Of a DNA stretch of 64,000 bases, positions 22,151 to 32,276 are shown in pieces. The notes under the pieces were generated by a model. That model was not told the origin of the DNA. It saw only the letters and a program-made list of their open reading frames with translations, and made no database searches. The position numbers and the translations under genes are program-made. Each line of letters starts with the position of its first letter. Within the stretch, counting starts at the first letter, position 1. Source of the DNA: Atkinsonella hypoxylon (taxonomy: Eukaryota; Ascomycota; Sordariomycetes; Hypocreales; Clavicipitaceae); the NCBI GenBank assembly GCA_000729835.1, contig JFHB01000135.1, positions 16,418 through 80,417 of the forward strand, written 5' to 3'.

Positions 22151-23744
22151 GTTTGCGTCCTAGAGGCAAAATATCATGCCGCAAAGTACTGCATCAGAGA
22201 AGAAGAGAAGCTGTTCAGCAGGTTGCCAGCGAAGCATTTGCATCTCGAACTGAGGCCCCTGTGACAGGTTCTAACCGAACATTTACTTGTGGCGTGGCCG
22301 CCGCGTCTAGTTTTTGTGACTCCGACACAGCTCCTGAGTAAGAAAGACAAGCAGCCAGGACGGGACTTGTGAACAAGACATGGGATTATATTCCGTAAAC
22401 GCTACGACGGCAATAATATTTGGGAACACCAATTGACGACGGAGATACTGTTTGATTCCTATAGCCAATCACAGTTAGATGGGTTGCTTGCCAAGACTCC
22501 AGTCCCTAATTGTACTCCGTGCGGGTACGGAGCACTTATGTACACCCCCTTTGCTGACTCAAGTACCTCCCATCCGTCAGTCCTGATTGGTCTACGACTA
22601 CGTGTTCATGACGATCCACTTTCCCCGATGGCTCAGTGGGGCGACCTCGGGGACCTGTGCAGGCTTGACGAGGACAGTGCGGGGTCTTACCCTTGCAGAC
22701 TTTGCAACCTTTTCTTTTTTTCCTGTAGAGTCCTTAAGTCATAGTTGAGGGAATCCAGGAATCTATCGGAGAATTTTTCTACTTGTGGCCTTGCAAAAAA
22801 AATTCAAAATGTCACATGCTGAAATGCGTTCGGGCTAGCCCTCCCATAGCACCCTCTTAATAAGTATTGTGCTGCATAAGCCACAACTGTAGAAGCCTAC
22901 TAAATGGAGCAGCATTAGAACTGAACATCTTTAACCACAAATCTGAATGAATTCCTCAGACTTCTTGTTAGCACTTCTATCACAGTATAAATTACTCCGT
23001 ATGTTAATCAAGCCCCATGTGCCTGTTTTTGGTTGCACGTGGCCGATAAGGTGGGTCGGTACGAAAGTTGTAGCCAGCGAAGACATACATGATTTTAACA
23101 TCATCAGACTGACTTAGTGCAAAAATGGCAGCCCGCATCATCACGAGTGCAGACCTTTCATCCCAGTTCATTGGTGCATGATAACGTCTCTACCCCTCAA
23201 AGTGAGTGAGGTCCCTCACCATCACATCACCCTGACATAGTCCTCGACTAACGCATCTCTACAAAAAAGGTGGCATCTCTCGAGCTGCATCAACGGCCCA
23301 CGTGGGACCATCTGTCGTCCACATTCAACGACCAGCCGATCTAGATGCCGACTGGGCCGATGCTCGACGATATCTCGAACCCTTATGCGGCAATTAGGAG
23401 GGGTCAATTCTGCTGTGCAACCGTCAACTATCGGCAGGCAAGCCATGTCGTGCAAGATCCCTGATGGCTAATTGGGGCCACAGCCGTGCGGGACCCTTGA
23501 GACCCTAGCAACCCCAAGTCACATTGCTGACATACGACATACGGAGGATAAGAAGAGGAAGCAACAACAAGGGGGTCGCATCCCACCCACCAAGTCTTGG
23601 CTTTGTGGCCAGCTTCACACATTGGGAAGGTCTGCCGGTCTGCAATATCACTTAAGCCGACTATTAAGTCACAAGTGTTGTCCGTTCCAATGATGGCCTT
23701 TACCTTTGAGCAAACACCACTTTGCGCGGTGATTAAGGTACAAG
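22151..23744. other. Gene-free 1.6 kb
   Basis: It separates the multicopper oxidase (minus) from the phospholipase (plus). One exact TACTCCGTA lies at 22993-23001 and near-matches at about 22516-22530. No gene recognised. Confidence 0.5.
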
Positions 23745-25787
23745 ATGTGGCACTCAGCACTTGGGTTCACGTTGTTGGCTTCGGCCGCGACAGTGTTTGC
23801 TGGGTCTCTTCAGGACATTAAGCACATTATCCTTTTTATGCAAGAGAATCGATCCTTTGACCACGTAGGTTTTTTAACTCCGAGACCTGGTGAATAGACA
23901 GACTGCTTACCCTTCGTCTAGTACTTTGGGACCATGGCGGGTGTCCGCAACTTTGCAGATCCAAATGTCAAGGTCAACGATGGTGTGCCGGTTTGGCGAC
24001 AGTAAGGATATCTCGTCCAAAATTAGAAGCAGGCTCTGATTTTGTGTAGACGCACCAACGAAACAAGAAACGGCGTCAACGCTCTTTCACCGTGGCACAT
24101 CAACTACCTCGGTGGCGACTGGAAAGCTGCAACCCAGTGCATGGGGGGTGGTTCCAACAGCTGGGAAGCAGTGCACGGCGCCTGGGACAATGGCCGCGGA
24201 GACGGCTGGGCAATCCATGATACAGACTATAGCATGGCATATTTCAAGCGAGAAGACTTGCCGACGCACTGGGACATTGCGGAGGGCTGGACTATAATGG
24301 ACAACTCCTACCAAAGTGTGCTTGGCCTAACTGATCCCAATCGTATCATGTGGATGAGCGGAACCGTTAACAGTGCCGGCTCTCCTACAAACCTCGACGG
24401 CAAAGGAGGAAACATTTTGTCAAATCGTGCGAGCCCTGGTTGTGATTCTCCTGGCAACAACTGCTTCCCGTTTGTGTGGAAGACCATGCCCGAATATCTC
24501 CAGGACGCAGGCATTACGTGGCGTGTCTGGCAAGACTTTGACAATTTTGAAGACAACATGCTTGCTTACTTCAAGCAGTACCAGGATGCGCCTGAAGGCA
24601 ACGTTCTACGAGACAACGGCATCTCCTTTCCTGGCCTCCAAGCCTTTTACGAGGCCTGTGCCAACGGCACTCTGCCCCAGGTGAGCTGGATCATTGGTCC
24701 TCAGGAGCAGAGTGAGCATCCTCCCAACATGCCAATTGATGGCGCCTGGCTGCAAAAGAATGTTGTCGATGCCGTCATGAATAGCCCCTCATACAAGGAA
24801 ACGGCCCTCGTCATCAGCTACGACGAACAGGGCGGCTGGGCTGACCACGTTATTCCGCCCGTCGCTCCTCAAGATGCCGCTGGCGAATGGATCATCGACC
24901 CCTTCAATGCAGAGTATGGACGGATGCCAATTGGACCAGGCCCCCGTGTCCCTCGCTACATCATCTCGCCTTGGACGCGCGGCGGCCACGTCTTTGCCGA
25001 GACGGGCGACCACACGTCTGATCTATTGTTCATCGAGGCATGGGCCGCAGCCAATGGCTACAATGTGACCAATGCGGGCATCACTCCCTGGCGCCGACAA
25101 CACATGACAAACATGGTCAACGCCTTTGACTTTGACAACCCCGACTTCTCTCTGCCGAAGCTGACTCCGGTCCGTACCCCAGAGCGTCGAAACGACACAA
25201 ATTGGAGCGGTGATCTCTGCCTAGGCTCGCTGACCGGTCCGTGGGTTGGCTCCGCCAAGTGCAGAGATGGCTATACGCATGGCAACTATCCCGACATCCC
25301 GTACGGTAAGCAAAACCTCGAGCAAAACATGACTGCCCTCGTCGAGGACGGCTACAAGCAGGTCCGTGGCGCCATCAGCGAAGGCCGCTACGTGACCCTC
25401 GAAAGCAACGGGCTGGCTCTCACCAGGTCCCAGACGGGACATGTTCTTGCTGCTGGGGCTACAGAGACCCATGAAAGCGTGAATCAGCGATGGGTTCTTC
25501 ATACGGCAGACGCTGACCGTTTCGGAAACACCTTCTACCTCCAATCTGCCGTCGACGAGGCGTACATCTCTACCAACGGCAGCCTCACTGCCGACGTCCA
25601 GTCAGCACAGCCGTTTGTTTTCCAGTATGAGGCCAAGGGGTCAACTTATACCTTGCGTGTTAGTGCTGGTAAGTACGTTAGCCTCAGCAAGCTGCCCAAG
25701 CGGGATGTCAAGGCCCGTGATTCTGGCAAGATCGTGTGGGACGGCAAGCCGGGGCGATTTAAGATCTACAGCGTCAACTACTGCTGA
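23745..25787 (+). CDS. Secreted phosphoesterase-family phospholipase C
   Basis: Exons 23745-23864, 23922-24001 and 24050-25787 give 645 aa. A signal peptide covers about residues 1-20. ENRSFDHYFG (34-43) is the metal/nucleophile block of the phosphoesterase family (Pfam PF04185) and is joined across intron 1. SYDEQGGWADHV and TGDHTSDLLFIEAW are further conserved metal-site blocks. The C-terminal about 190 residues (GRYVTLESNGLAL..., KYVSLSKL) look like a beta-trefoil, fascin-like accessory domain. The family includes bacterial non-haemolytic PLC and acid phosphatase AcpA and fungal secreted PLCs, which release phosphorylated head groups from phospholipids. Likely roles are phosphate acquisition or attack on host membranes; the choice is inference. 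Confidence 0.92.
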
Positions 25788-26222
25788 GCTCGACTCGCTA
25801 GATCGAAGCATGTTGGAGCTGGATTGGACGCAAGGAGATGCGAGACACGAGTGGACCAGGTTTGGAGACTGCGCGCCCGGCGAAAAGAGGCGAAAGATGG
25901 CTGTGCCTGTTTGGCCCTGATGTCGGGCACGATGCTGACATGCAATTTATAGCAAAAGTGCTTGGCCAACCAGGTGTTACTGTGAAACCGTATTTCTTGT
26001 CCAACAGTATAGTATTAAAATATACATAGAAATATAATTCATACAAATGGAAAACTATCTTCAAATCGTACATGAAATTCACTTTGCCAGGCACGTCTGA
26101 TGGAAGACTTTCTGATAAAAGCCCTGCGAGAGGTTTGGCAGCTCTTCTTGATAAGGGCCTTGGGTTTGAACCTCCCACTGGCTTCTCGTTCTCGACCCAT
26201 TTGGCAGCATGTACTTGAGTGT
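25788..26222. other. Short intergenic stretch
   Basis: Probable 3' region of the phospholipase gene, AT-rich near 26000-26050. No gene is supported. Confidence 0.5.
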
Positions 26223-26648
26223 TCATGCCGCCGCAGTGGAATCAGCCTGTTCCACGCAACTTTCACCGTCGCTGCTCGGTTCGTCTTGACTGTCGCTGTC
26301 TGGTTTGCCCTCACTTTTGACGGTCGGCTCGCTCTGACTGCTGCTAACTCGTCTGTAGCTCTCTCTTTCATCTTCACTGTCGTCGTCCAGTTCGTCTTCA
26401 TCGTCATCGTCCAGTTCGTTGTCATCGTCACTGTCTAGTTCATCTTCATCCTCGCTGATCGGCCTTTTTCCACTTTCGTGGGCCGGCCTTCTTTCGCTTC
26501 CGTGGGTTGGCCTTCTGTCACTGCTGCTGATCGGTTCGCTTGCGCTCGTGCTGTGTCGCATGCGGCTCTTGCCCTTGTGCGACGAAAAGATTGAGAAATC
26601 CCCGCGGCTCTTGCCCTTGTGCGACGAGAAGATTGAAAACCTGGGCAT
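26223..26648 (-). CDS. Low-complexity acidic protein, doubtful
   Basis: An ATG at 26648 opens 141 codons. Upstream the same frame hits a stop after codons with no other ATG. The product begins with two copies of a basic FSIFSSHKGKSR block. It then has Ser/Arg-rich sequence with SSDRRPTHGSERRP, followed by a run of Glu/Asp/Ser (EDEDELDSDDDNELDDDDEDELDDDSEDE) and a Ser-rich acidic tail. No signal peptide or domain is seen. The FSIF block reflects a decaying tandem DNA repeat of about 40 bp at 26563-26705. It could be a young orphan gene, an exon of an unrecognised gene, or non-coding repeat. Confidence 0.3.
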   Translation of the reverse strand: MPRFSIFSSHKGKSRGDFSIFSSHKGKSRMRHSTSASEPISSSDRRPTHGSERRPAHESGKRPISEDEDELDSDDDNELDDDDEDELDDDSEDERESYRRVSSSQSEPTVKSEGKPDSDSQDEPSSDGESCVEQADSTAAA

Positions 26649-26766
26649 CCTATTCCTGTGCGACCGAAAGATTGAAAATCCGGGCTTCTTTTCCTTGTGC
26701 GGCAAAAAATTGGATAACTACCATGGTGGTTTTAGTTGCAGTCGCTTTTCTCCGATCGGTAAAATC

Positions 26767-27206
26767 TCACTCTACCTTTTTGACCTGGGAAAGAGTCAGA
26801 ATCGATTACTACTAGCAACACGGTACGACAGCACTTACAGCTCGCAAACGACGCAACTTGCAGCCCCAGCCCTTACAGTTGAGGATGTTTCTTGACTCGA
26901 GCTTCTGTGTACAGTTGCTCCCCTTGACAGGTGCATTCAGCTTCGGGGTCGTGGTGGCAGCTTCGACACCTTTGACGCCGCGGCAGTTGCGCATGTAAAT
27001 GGTGAACTCCTTGGTTCCCTGCATCCGAATGAGCGGCCAAGTCACATAACACGGGCGTTGAGAGAGGGGAGACAGAAGAGAGAGGCGAGAGAACGCACCT
27101 GTTCAGGAGGCACTCTTCGACACATAAGCTCGTCCTTCTTAGCATCTCGCGCCTGGGCAAGACTCGCCCCGAGGAGCAGACTGGAGAGTAGGGCGACAAC
27201 TCTCAT
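26767..27206 (-). CDS. Small secreted cysteine-containing protein
   Basis: Exons 27206-27099, 27018-26839 and 26784-26767 give 101 aa. Residues 1-19 are a clear signal peptide (MRVVALLSSLLLGASLAQA). The mature part has five cysteines (DELMC, MRNC, GSNC, ILNC, GWGC) and many Lys/Arg. The last intron has donor GTAAGT, a CTGAC branch site and acceptor CAG, and leaves only VKKVE before the stop; reading through it instead would end at TAG 17 bp after the last Cys-rich block and add two extra cysteines. No family is recognised. Size and export signal make it a candidate effector or surface peptide. Confidence 0.7.
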
Positions 27207-28368
27207 GGTACCTACGTTGTGATACTCAAAGTTATCTGATACTCAAGATTTATCAGCCCGTGATGGAAGGCAGCAATAGGCGAGGTGCGGGCAATATATA
27301 TGCCGAGACGGCAATATATTGAAAAGGAAGCCCGCTTCACAACGGCACCATTGCCGACAGCGAGGCGCAGCAATCCTCACTTAATACCAAAACAGCTCCA
27401 ATGTTCATTTCGCTAGTCCCCATTACGATTCACGACCTGTAGCGCGTTTCGGAGACAAAATCCCGTGGCAATCTCCCGGTGCAAAAGCGTGACGCACCTG
27501 ATCACGATGCGGAGCACAGGATGAGGCGATGCATGGGACTCAGTCGGTCGCGACTGATGAGTCTGTTTGGATTGATATTGATTGATATTACGAGGGGCAT
27601 TCAGAGCCGCAAATCCCCTCATTTCACGAAAGCGGGAAAGCGCACGGAGTATTTCTTGATAAGATTCTGAGTTCTGAGTCGCGATTGGGAATTAGCGCAT
27701 GCATGGGGTTTCCCGTATGCGAGGACGTTGTCGACCTTGGCGAGATTAGAATGACGTGACGAGCGTGACGAGCGTGACGTGCGTGACGTGCGTGACGAGC
27801 GTGACGAGCGTGACGTGCGTGACGTGCGTGACGTGCGTGACGTGCGTGACGCGCCAGGGCCCAGGATGGGGGAACCGAACCGAACCAACCCTGGCCCCGA
27901 CCTGCGGAGAGCGTAGAACGGCACTTGCCTTTTTGCAACCCTGATGAGCGTATCCGGTGATAAGTCGGGCGTTAACGTTGGGTTGACGACCCATGGTGCC
28001 ATGCCTGTCTTATTCCTGGATGGCTGCCTGGAATTGTGCCCCGTCAGATATACTCTCGTCAGGCATCGCCGAGTCTAGATGCCTTCAAGTGTAATCTCGC
28101 TTACGGTACGACGACGATAATTAGCTCGGGCAGGGAGCTTCATTCATTCAATTCCCTTTTCTTCTGTAAGGTATAGCATAACTCAAATATACCTTTGTTT
28201 GCCGCGCAGCAGATTGTGCCTTTACAACAATGGCACTTGCAGCCGTGCCGGGACACACACTCACTCACTCTCCCTCCCTCCCTCCCTCCATCTCTCTTCT
28301 CTCCTCTTTTCTTCTGGCATATCATCACAAGTCTTACCTCCTAGCAGTCTCTCAACAGCTCCGTCAGT
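27207..28368. other. Intergenic with a 9-bp satellite
   Basis: It contains the TGACG array at 27757-27855 and a CT-rich tract (CTCCCTCCCTCC) at about 28270-28310 downstream of the aldolase gene. No gene recognised. Confidence 0.55.
27757..27855. repeat. 9-bp satellite TGACG(A/T)GCG, ten copies plus one variant
   Basis: Ten contiguous 9-bp units differ only at the sixth base, in the order A A T T A A T T T T. A final unit reads TGACGCGCC. The A A T T pattern suggests duplication of a 36-bp higher-order unit. Each unit contains TGACG, the half-site of CRE/bZIP factors. Confidence 0.95.
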
Positions 28369-29333
28369 CTACAAACTCCTCTCCACCTCCATGACCTCCC
28401 GGATACCCTCCTCAATGGCGTCCAGACTCGCCTTATCCACGCGCTTCAGCGGCCGACGAGGATATCCGCCGTAGCCGTAATGCATCTGAACAGCCTGCTT
28501 GGTGCCTGCAATGGCGGCCTTGGTCAAGGGCCAGTCGCCGCGGCTGAGAATCTTCTGCAAAGCCTGCGCCTCGTCCTTCTTCCCCTCGGCATACAGGTTC
28601 CAGACGCGCGCACACACCTTGGGCATGACGTTTGCGCCGCCGGCAATGATGCCGCTTCCGCCGCTGGCGAGCGTCTGCAGCGTGAAATCACACATGCCTC
28701 CAAAGGCCATGTATCCTGAGCCTTCCTGGAATGGCGTCTTGGCGTTGGTCCCCAGCGCAACGCGCATCAGCTTGCCCGTATTCCCGCAGGTGAATTTCGT
28801 GCCGACAATGTTGGGATGCTGGCCCAGCTTGATGAGGACATCGCTATCCAGGTCGATGCCTGACACGGCGCCGGGGTAGTTGTAGACGATGACGGGGAGC
28901 GGGCTGGCGTCTGCGACGGCGGTGAAGTAGCCGATGATGGACTCTTCATCGATCTGCGCGCGATAGTAGGAGGGCGGGAGCAGGAGCGTGTAGTCTGCGC
29001 CTGCGCCGGCGGCCAGCTTGCTCAGCTCGACTGTGCCGCGGACACTGCCCTCGGTGGCTCCCAGGATGATGGGCGTGGAGGTGAAGCCAGCTTCGTCGAG
29101 AGCTTCGCGCGTGGCCCTTGTCACGGCGACTTTCTCGTCTCTTGTGCAGTGGACGGCTTCGCCATTGGAGCCCATGGTGACGAGGCCGACCAGGCCATCG
29201 CGGATGAGGTGCTGAGCGTGCATCTTGATGGCTGGGATGTCGAGTTCTTCCGTCTCAGGGTCGAAGAAGGTCAATGTAGGGGCATAAATGCCGCACGGAA
29301 GAGCTCGTCTAGGCATGGCATTGTCGTGAGTGT

Positions 29334-29364
<31 letters not shown>

Positions 29365-29391
29365 TGTGGTTGTGGTTGTGGTCATGGTCAT
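28369..29391 (-). CDS. gaaC: 2-keto-3-deoxy-L-galactonate aldolase (DapA/HOGA fold)
   Basis: One exon of 340 codons from 29391. The first about 25 residues are a poly-Thr run coded by an ACN microsatellite, and an internal ATG at 29316 (MPRRAL...) starts the conserved fold, so either start is possible. The TIM-barrel class I aldolase motifs are present: GSNGEAVHCTRDEK, ILGATEGSVRGT, the active-site Tyr in VIVYNYPG and the Schiff-base Lys in VGTKFTCGNTGK. Fungi lack the diaminopimelate pathway, so dihydrodipicolinate synthase is excluded. The divergent neighbour gaaA makes the third step of galacturonate catabolism (to pyruvate and L-glyceraldehyde) the best call. Confidence 0.87.
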
Positions 29392-30641
29392 GATTATTAT
29401 GGCTGTGAATGTGATGTTGGAGACCTTGGGATAAGCAGAAAGGAAGACGAGACTACTCGGTGCATCCAGACGAAAAGGGTCGTGTCAGATATACAGCATT
29501 GAGAGGATTTCTGTCTTTCTAAGGGGAGCATCTAGGCGGTTAATTTATATTCAGCCTGATGTCCATCATGAACGGATATCATACAGCGACGCAAATGATA
29601 ATTATTCCAGTGGCCATTTTGATGAGCACGAGCGGGGGTCCCGTGGTTTGCGGATGCAGCGGCATCGTGGGAGGAGGGCGCGAATCTAGCGCCGAGACTT
29701 GGCGATCACCGGGGAAAGATCAGTTTTTCCAAGCTGTTCATTCGATGACGTGAATTAGTGTCAGCCATGGGGAATGAGATCAAGGCAACTCTTCTTGTGA
29801 GTTGAGGGAATAGTTAGCCAAGATGAGGGAGGGGTGTTCCGAGAAGGGTTCTTTGATTGGGCAAAAAGCGTCATCGGCCGACTGGGGCTCAATTGGAGGA
29901 CTTTGGCATATGCATCACACATGTGCAGCAGGATGGTGTGAAGTAGTGATGCGTAAGCTGTTGCTGGAAGTTGTATTGGGAGCTGAAGCTGTTGAATTGA
30001 TCATCTTTTCGCACTGATACACTGAGTGCGGCTGGTGAACCGGGAACTGCCCTAGTTTTGCTGCCCCGCTTTAGTTAGCTAGTGGACCAATCAGGGCTAT
30101 GAGGAGTAAGAGGTACTGGATTTTGTCTCCCCGGGAATCTCACTACGATTCAGCTGTAGAATTTCTGCATGTGCAAGGAGGTCCTCACTTGGCAGCTATA
30201 GCACGGGGTTGGTCGGAACTGTTCTGGAATGCCCTTAAAAAAGCGCTCGAGCGAGCTGTTACTGTTTAGAAGTTGCCGAGTATCTGGTATTGCCTCGAAA
30301 GGTGTTGAGTGGATGACCATGATATATATAACTAGTTAATATGCTCAGCATACAAGCATTTGGTCACCGCCTGCTAAGTTAGGTCGCGCAAAAGGCCGGC
30401 CCCACTTAGACATGAGATGAAGCTACCGCTCAAGTGTCGCTGTCCTGCCGTGCCCCTCCCTCCCCCTCCCCCCTCACCCCTCACTTCAAACGGTGGTGTG
30501 ATGTGGCGTCGTGCGCTGGTAGCTCATTAATTGTCGCTTCTGCATCCTTTTGAATCTCATTTCTCCGTTAGCCGCTCATCCCACTCCTAATTTTTTTTTT
30601 TTCAAAAAAAAAAACAAAAAAAAAAATAAATAATACAAAAG
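29392..30641. promoter_or_regulatory. Bidirectional promoter between gaaC and gaaA
   Basis: A 1.25-kb region between two divergent start codons. It holds one exact match to the published galacturonate element TCCNCCAAT (29892-29900), further CCAAT boxes (for example near 30093), several CreA-type SYGGRG sites (for example CTGGGG next to the element) and C-rich tracts at about 30455-30485. An A tract precedes the gaaA ATG. Shared control of this pair is known in Aspergillus; here it is inferred. Confidence 0.6.
29892..29900 (-). promoter_or_regulatory. Candidate GaaR galacturonate-responsive element
   Basis: ATTGGAGGA on the plus strand is TCCTCCAAT on the minus strand, an exact match to the TCCNCCAAT consensus reported for the galacturonate activator GaaR. 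It sits about 500 bp from the gaaC start and 740 bp from the gaaA start. Confidence 0.55.
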
Positions 30642-32025
30642 ATGGCTGGCCTCAATGTGCTCATGGTGAGTGGTGGAACCGCCATCGTCGACCAACGTCA
30701 GCTCGAAAAACTAACACCGCCAGGTCGGAACCGGCGAGTACACCACCGGCTTCGTCGGCGGCGGTGCTTCAGGGTCCGACAAGAAAGTAGGCGTCGTGGG
30801 TCTCACCATGTTTGACTTGCGGCGACGCGGCAAAGTGGCCAAGCTGGGCATGGTTGGCGTCAACGGCGCCAAGTTTCCCGCCATCCGTCCGTCACCCATC
30901 ACCCGCCCATCAACTTAAACCCGTAGATTTCTTGCATATCACTCACACTCACACTTCCACACAGGCGAGCACCTACACAGAAACATCACCCAAGTATACA
31001 ACGGCCTCGACACGTCCTTCGACTCCTTCCCGGCCAACGACCAAAAGGATCCCGACGCCTACAAGACGGCCATTGACGCCCTCAAGCCCGGCGATGCCAT
31101 CACCGTCTTCACGCCTGACCCGACCCATTACCCCATCGCGCTGTACGCCATCGAACGAGGCATCCACGTCCTCCTGACCAAGCCGGCCGTCAAGCGGCTC
31201 GACCACCACCAGGAGCTCGTCCGCCGCGCGCGCGAAAAGGGCGTCTACGTCTTCGTCGAGCACCACAAGCGCTTCGACCCAGCCTACTCGGACGCACGCT
31301 TCAAGGCCCGCACCCTGGGCGACTTCAACTATTTCTACAGCTACATGTCGCAGCCCAAGTACCAGCTCGAGACCTTCAAGTCCTGGGCCGGCAAGGAGTC
31401 CGACATTTCGTACTACCTCAATAGCCACCACATCGACATCTGCGACTCCATGGTCCAGCCGCTCGGCTACCTGCCCGTCAGGGTCTCGGCCTCGTCGTCC
31501 AAGGGCGTGGCCACCGACCGCGGGTGCGCCCCCGCGACCGAGGACACAATCTCCCTGCTCGTCACCTGGGCCAAGACGGACGACCCCTCCCGGCGCGCCG
31601 TCGGCGTCTACACCTCCTCCTGGACGGCGCCCGAGCGCGCGGGCGTCCACACGAACCAGTACTTCCACTACCTGGCCTCGGGCGGCGAGATCCGCGTCGA
31701 CCAGGCTCACCGGGGCTATGACGTGGCCGACGACGCCGCCGGCCAGATCCAGTGGTTCAACCCGTTCTACATGCGGTATGCGCCCGACGAGGACGGCCAC
31801 TTCAACGGCCAGACGGGCTACGGCTACGTCTCGCTCGAGAAGTTTGTCGACGGCTGCCGGGCGGTCAATGCGGGCGCCCGGCCCGAGGAGCTGGATGAGA
31901 AGGGCTTGCCTACGCTGGGCAACACCATTGCCACGACAGCCATTCTCGAGGCCGGCAGGAGGAGTATCGACGAGGGGAGGGAAGTTGGTATCGCGGTGGA
32001 AGGGGGTGTATGGAGGTTGATGTAG
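30642..32025 (+). CDS. gaaA: D-galacturonate reductase, Gfo/Idh/MocA type
   Basis: Exons 30642-30665, 30724-30886 and 30965-32025 give 415 aa. The first intron falls just before the Rossmann glycines (GTGEYTTGF, residues 10-18) and the second before REHLHRNI; donor 2 is the weak GTCCGT. FTPDPTHYPIALYAIERGIHVLLTKPAV carries the conserved Lys-Pro of the Gfo/Idh/MocA fold, and SHHIDICDSM supplies the catalytic His region. The protein is close along its whole length to the fungal GaaA/GAR2 group, which reduces D-galacturonate to L-galactonate in pectin catabolism. Divergent pairing with gaaC supports this. The sequence is GC-rich with strong C/G third-position bias. Confidence 0.92.
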
Positions 32026-32276
32026 CCTTGTGCCTCTTTAAAAAATTAAAAATTAAAAAAAAAAAAGAAAAAAGAAATGAATGAATAACCAAAGAAGCAA
32101 GAAAAAGCAATTGCCTCCCTTGTACGGCTATGTTATGTCATGATCTTCGAGTTGCAAATACGTAACAGAAAAGTATATCCGGCAAAACCTTCAAAGACAA
32201 AACATAACTAACTAGTGAACCCCCAAACAACAAAGCCAAGAAGTGGACCCCGCAAAACTCACCTCCTTCATCCGCC

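Noticed and set aside
25798..26226. Minus-strand frame of 142 codons containing GGSNPRPLSRR
   Set aside because: No domain or signal, overlaps the 3' flank of the phospholipase gene and is AT-rich in its middle; it looks like chance.
27752..27944. Possible repeat proteins (TRHARHARHA or VTHVTHVT types) over the TGACG array
   Set aside because: The 9-bp unit is a multiple of three, so every frame is open and periodic; this is not evidence of coding.
28369..29391. Dihydrodipicolinate synthase for lysine synthesis
   Set aside because: Fungi use the alpha-aminoadipate route; the divergent gaaA neighbour and the fold point to the galacturonate aldolase.
30973..31800. Minus-strand frame of 275 codons over gaaA
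   Set aside because: It arises from the high GC content of gaaA exon 3; its Val/Gly/Asp-rich translation has no domain.
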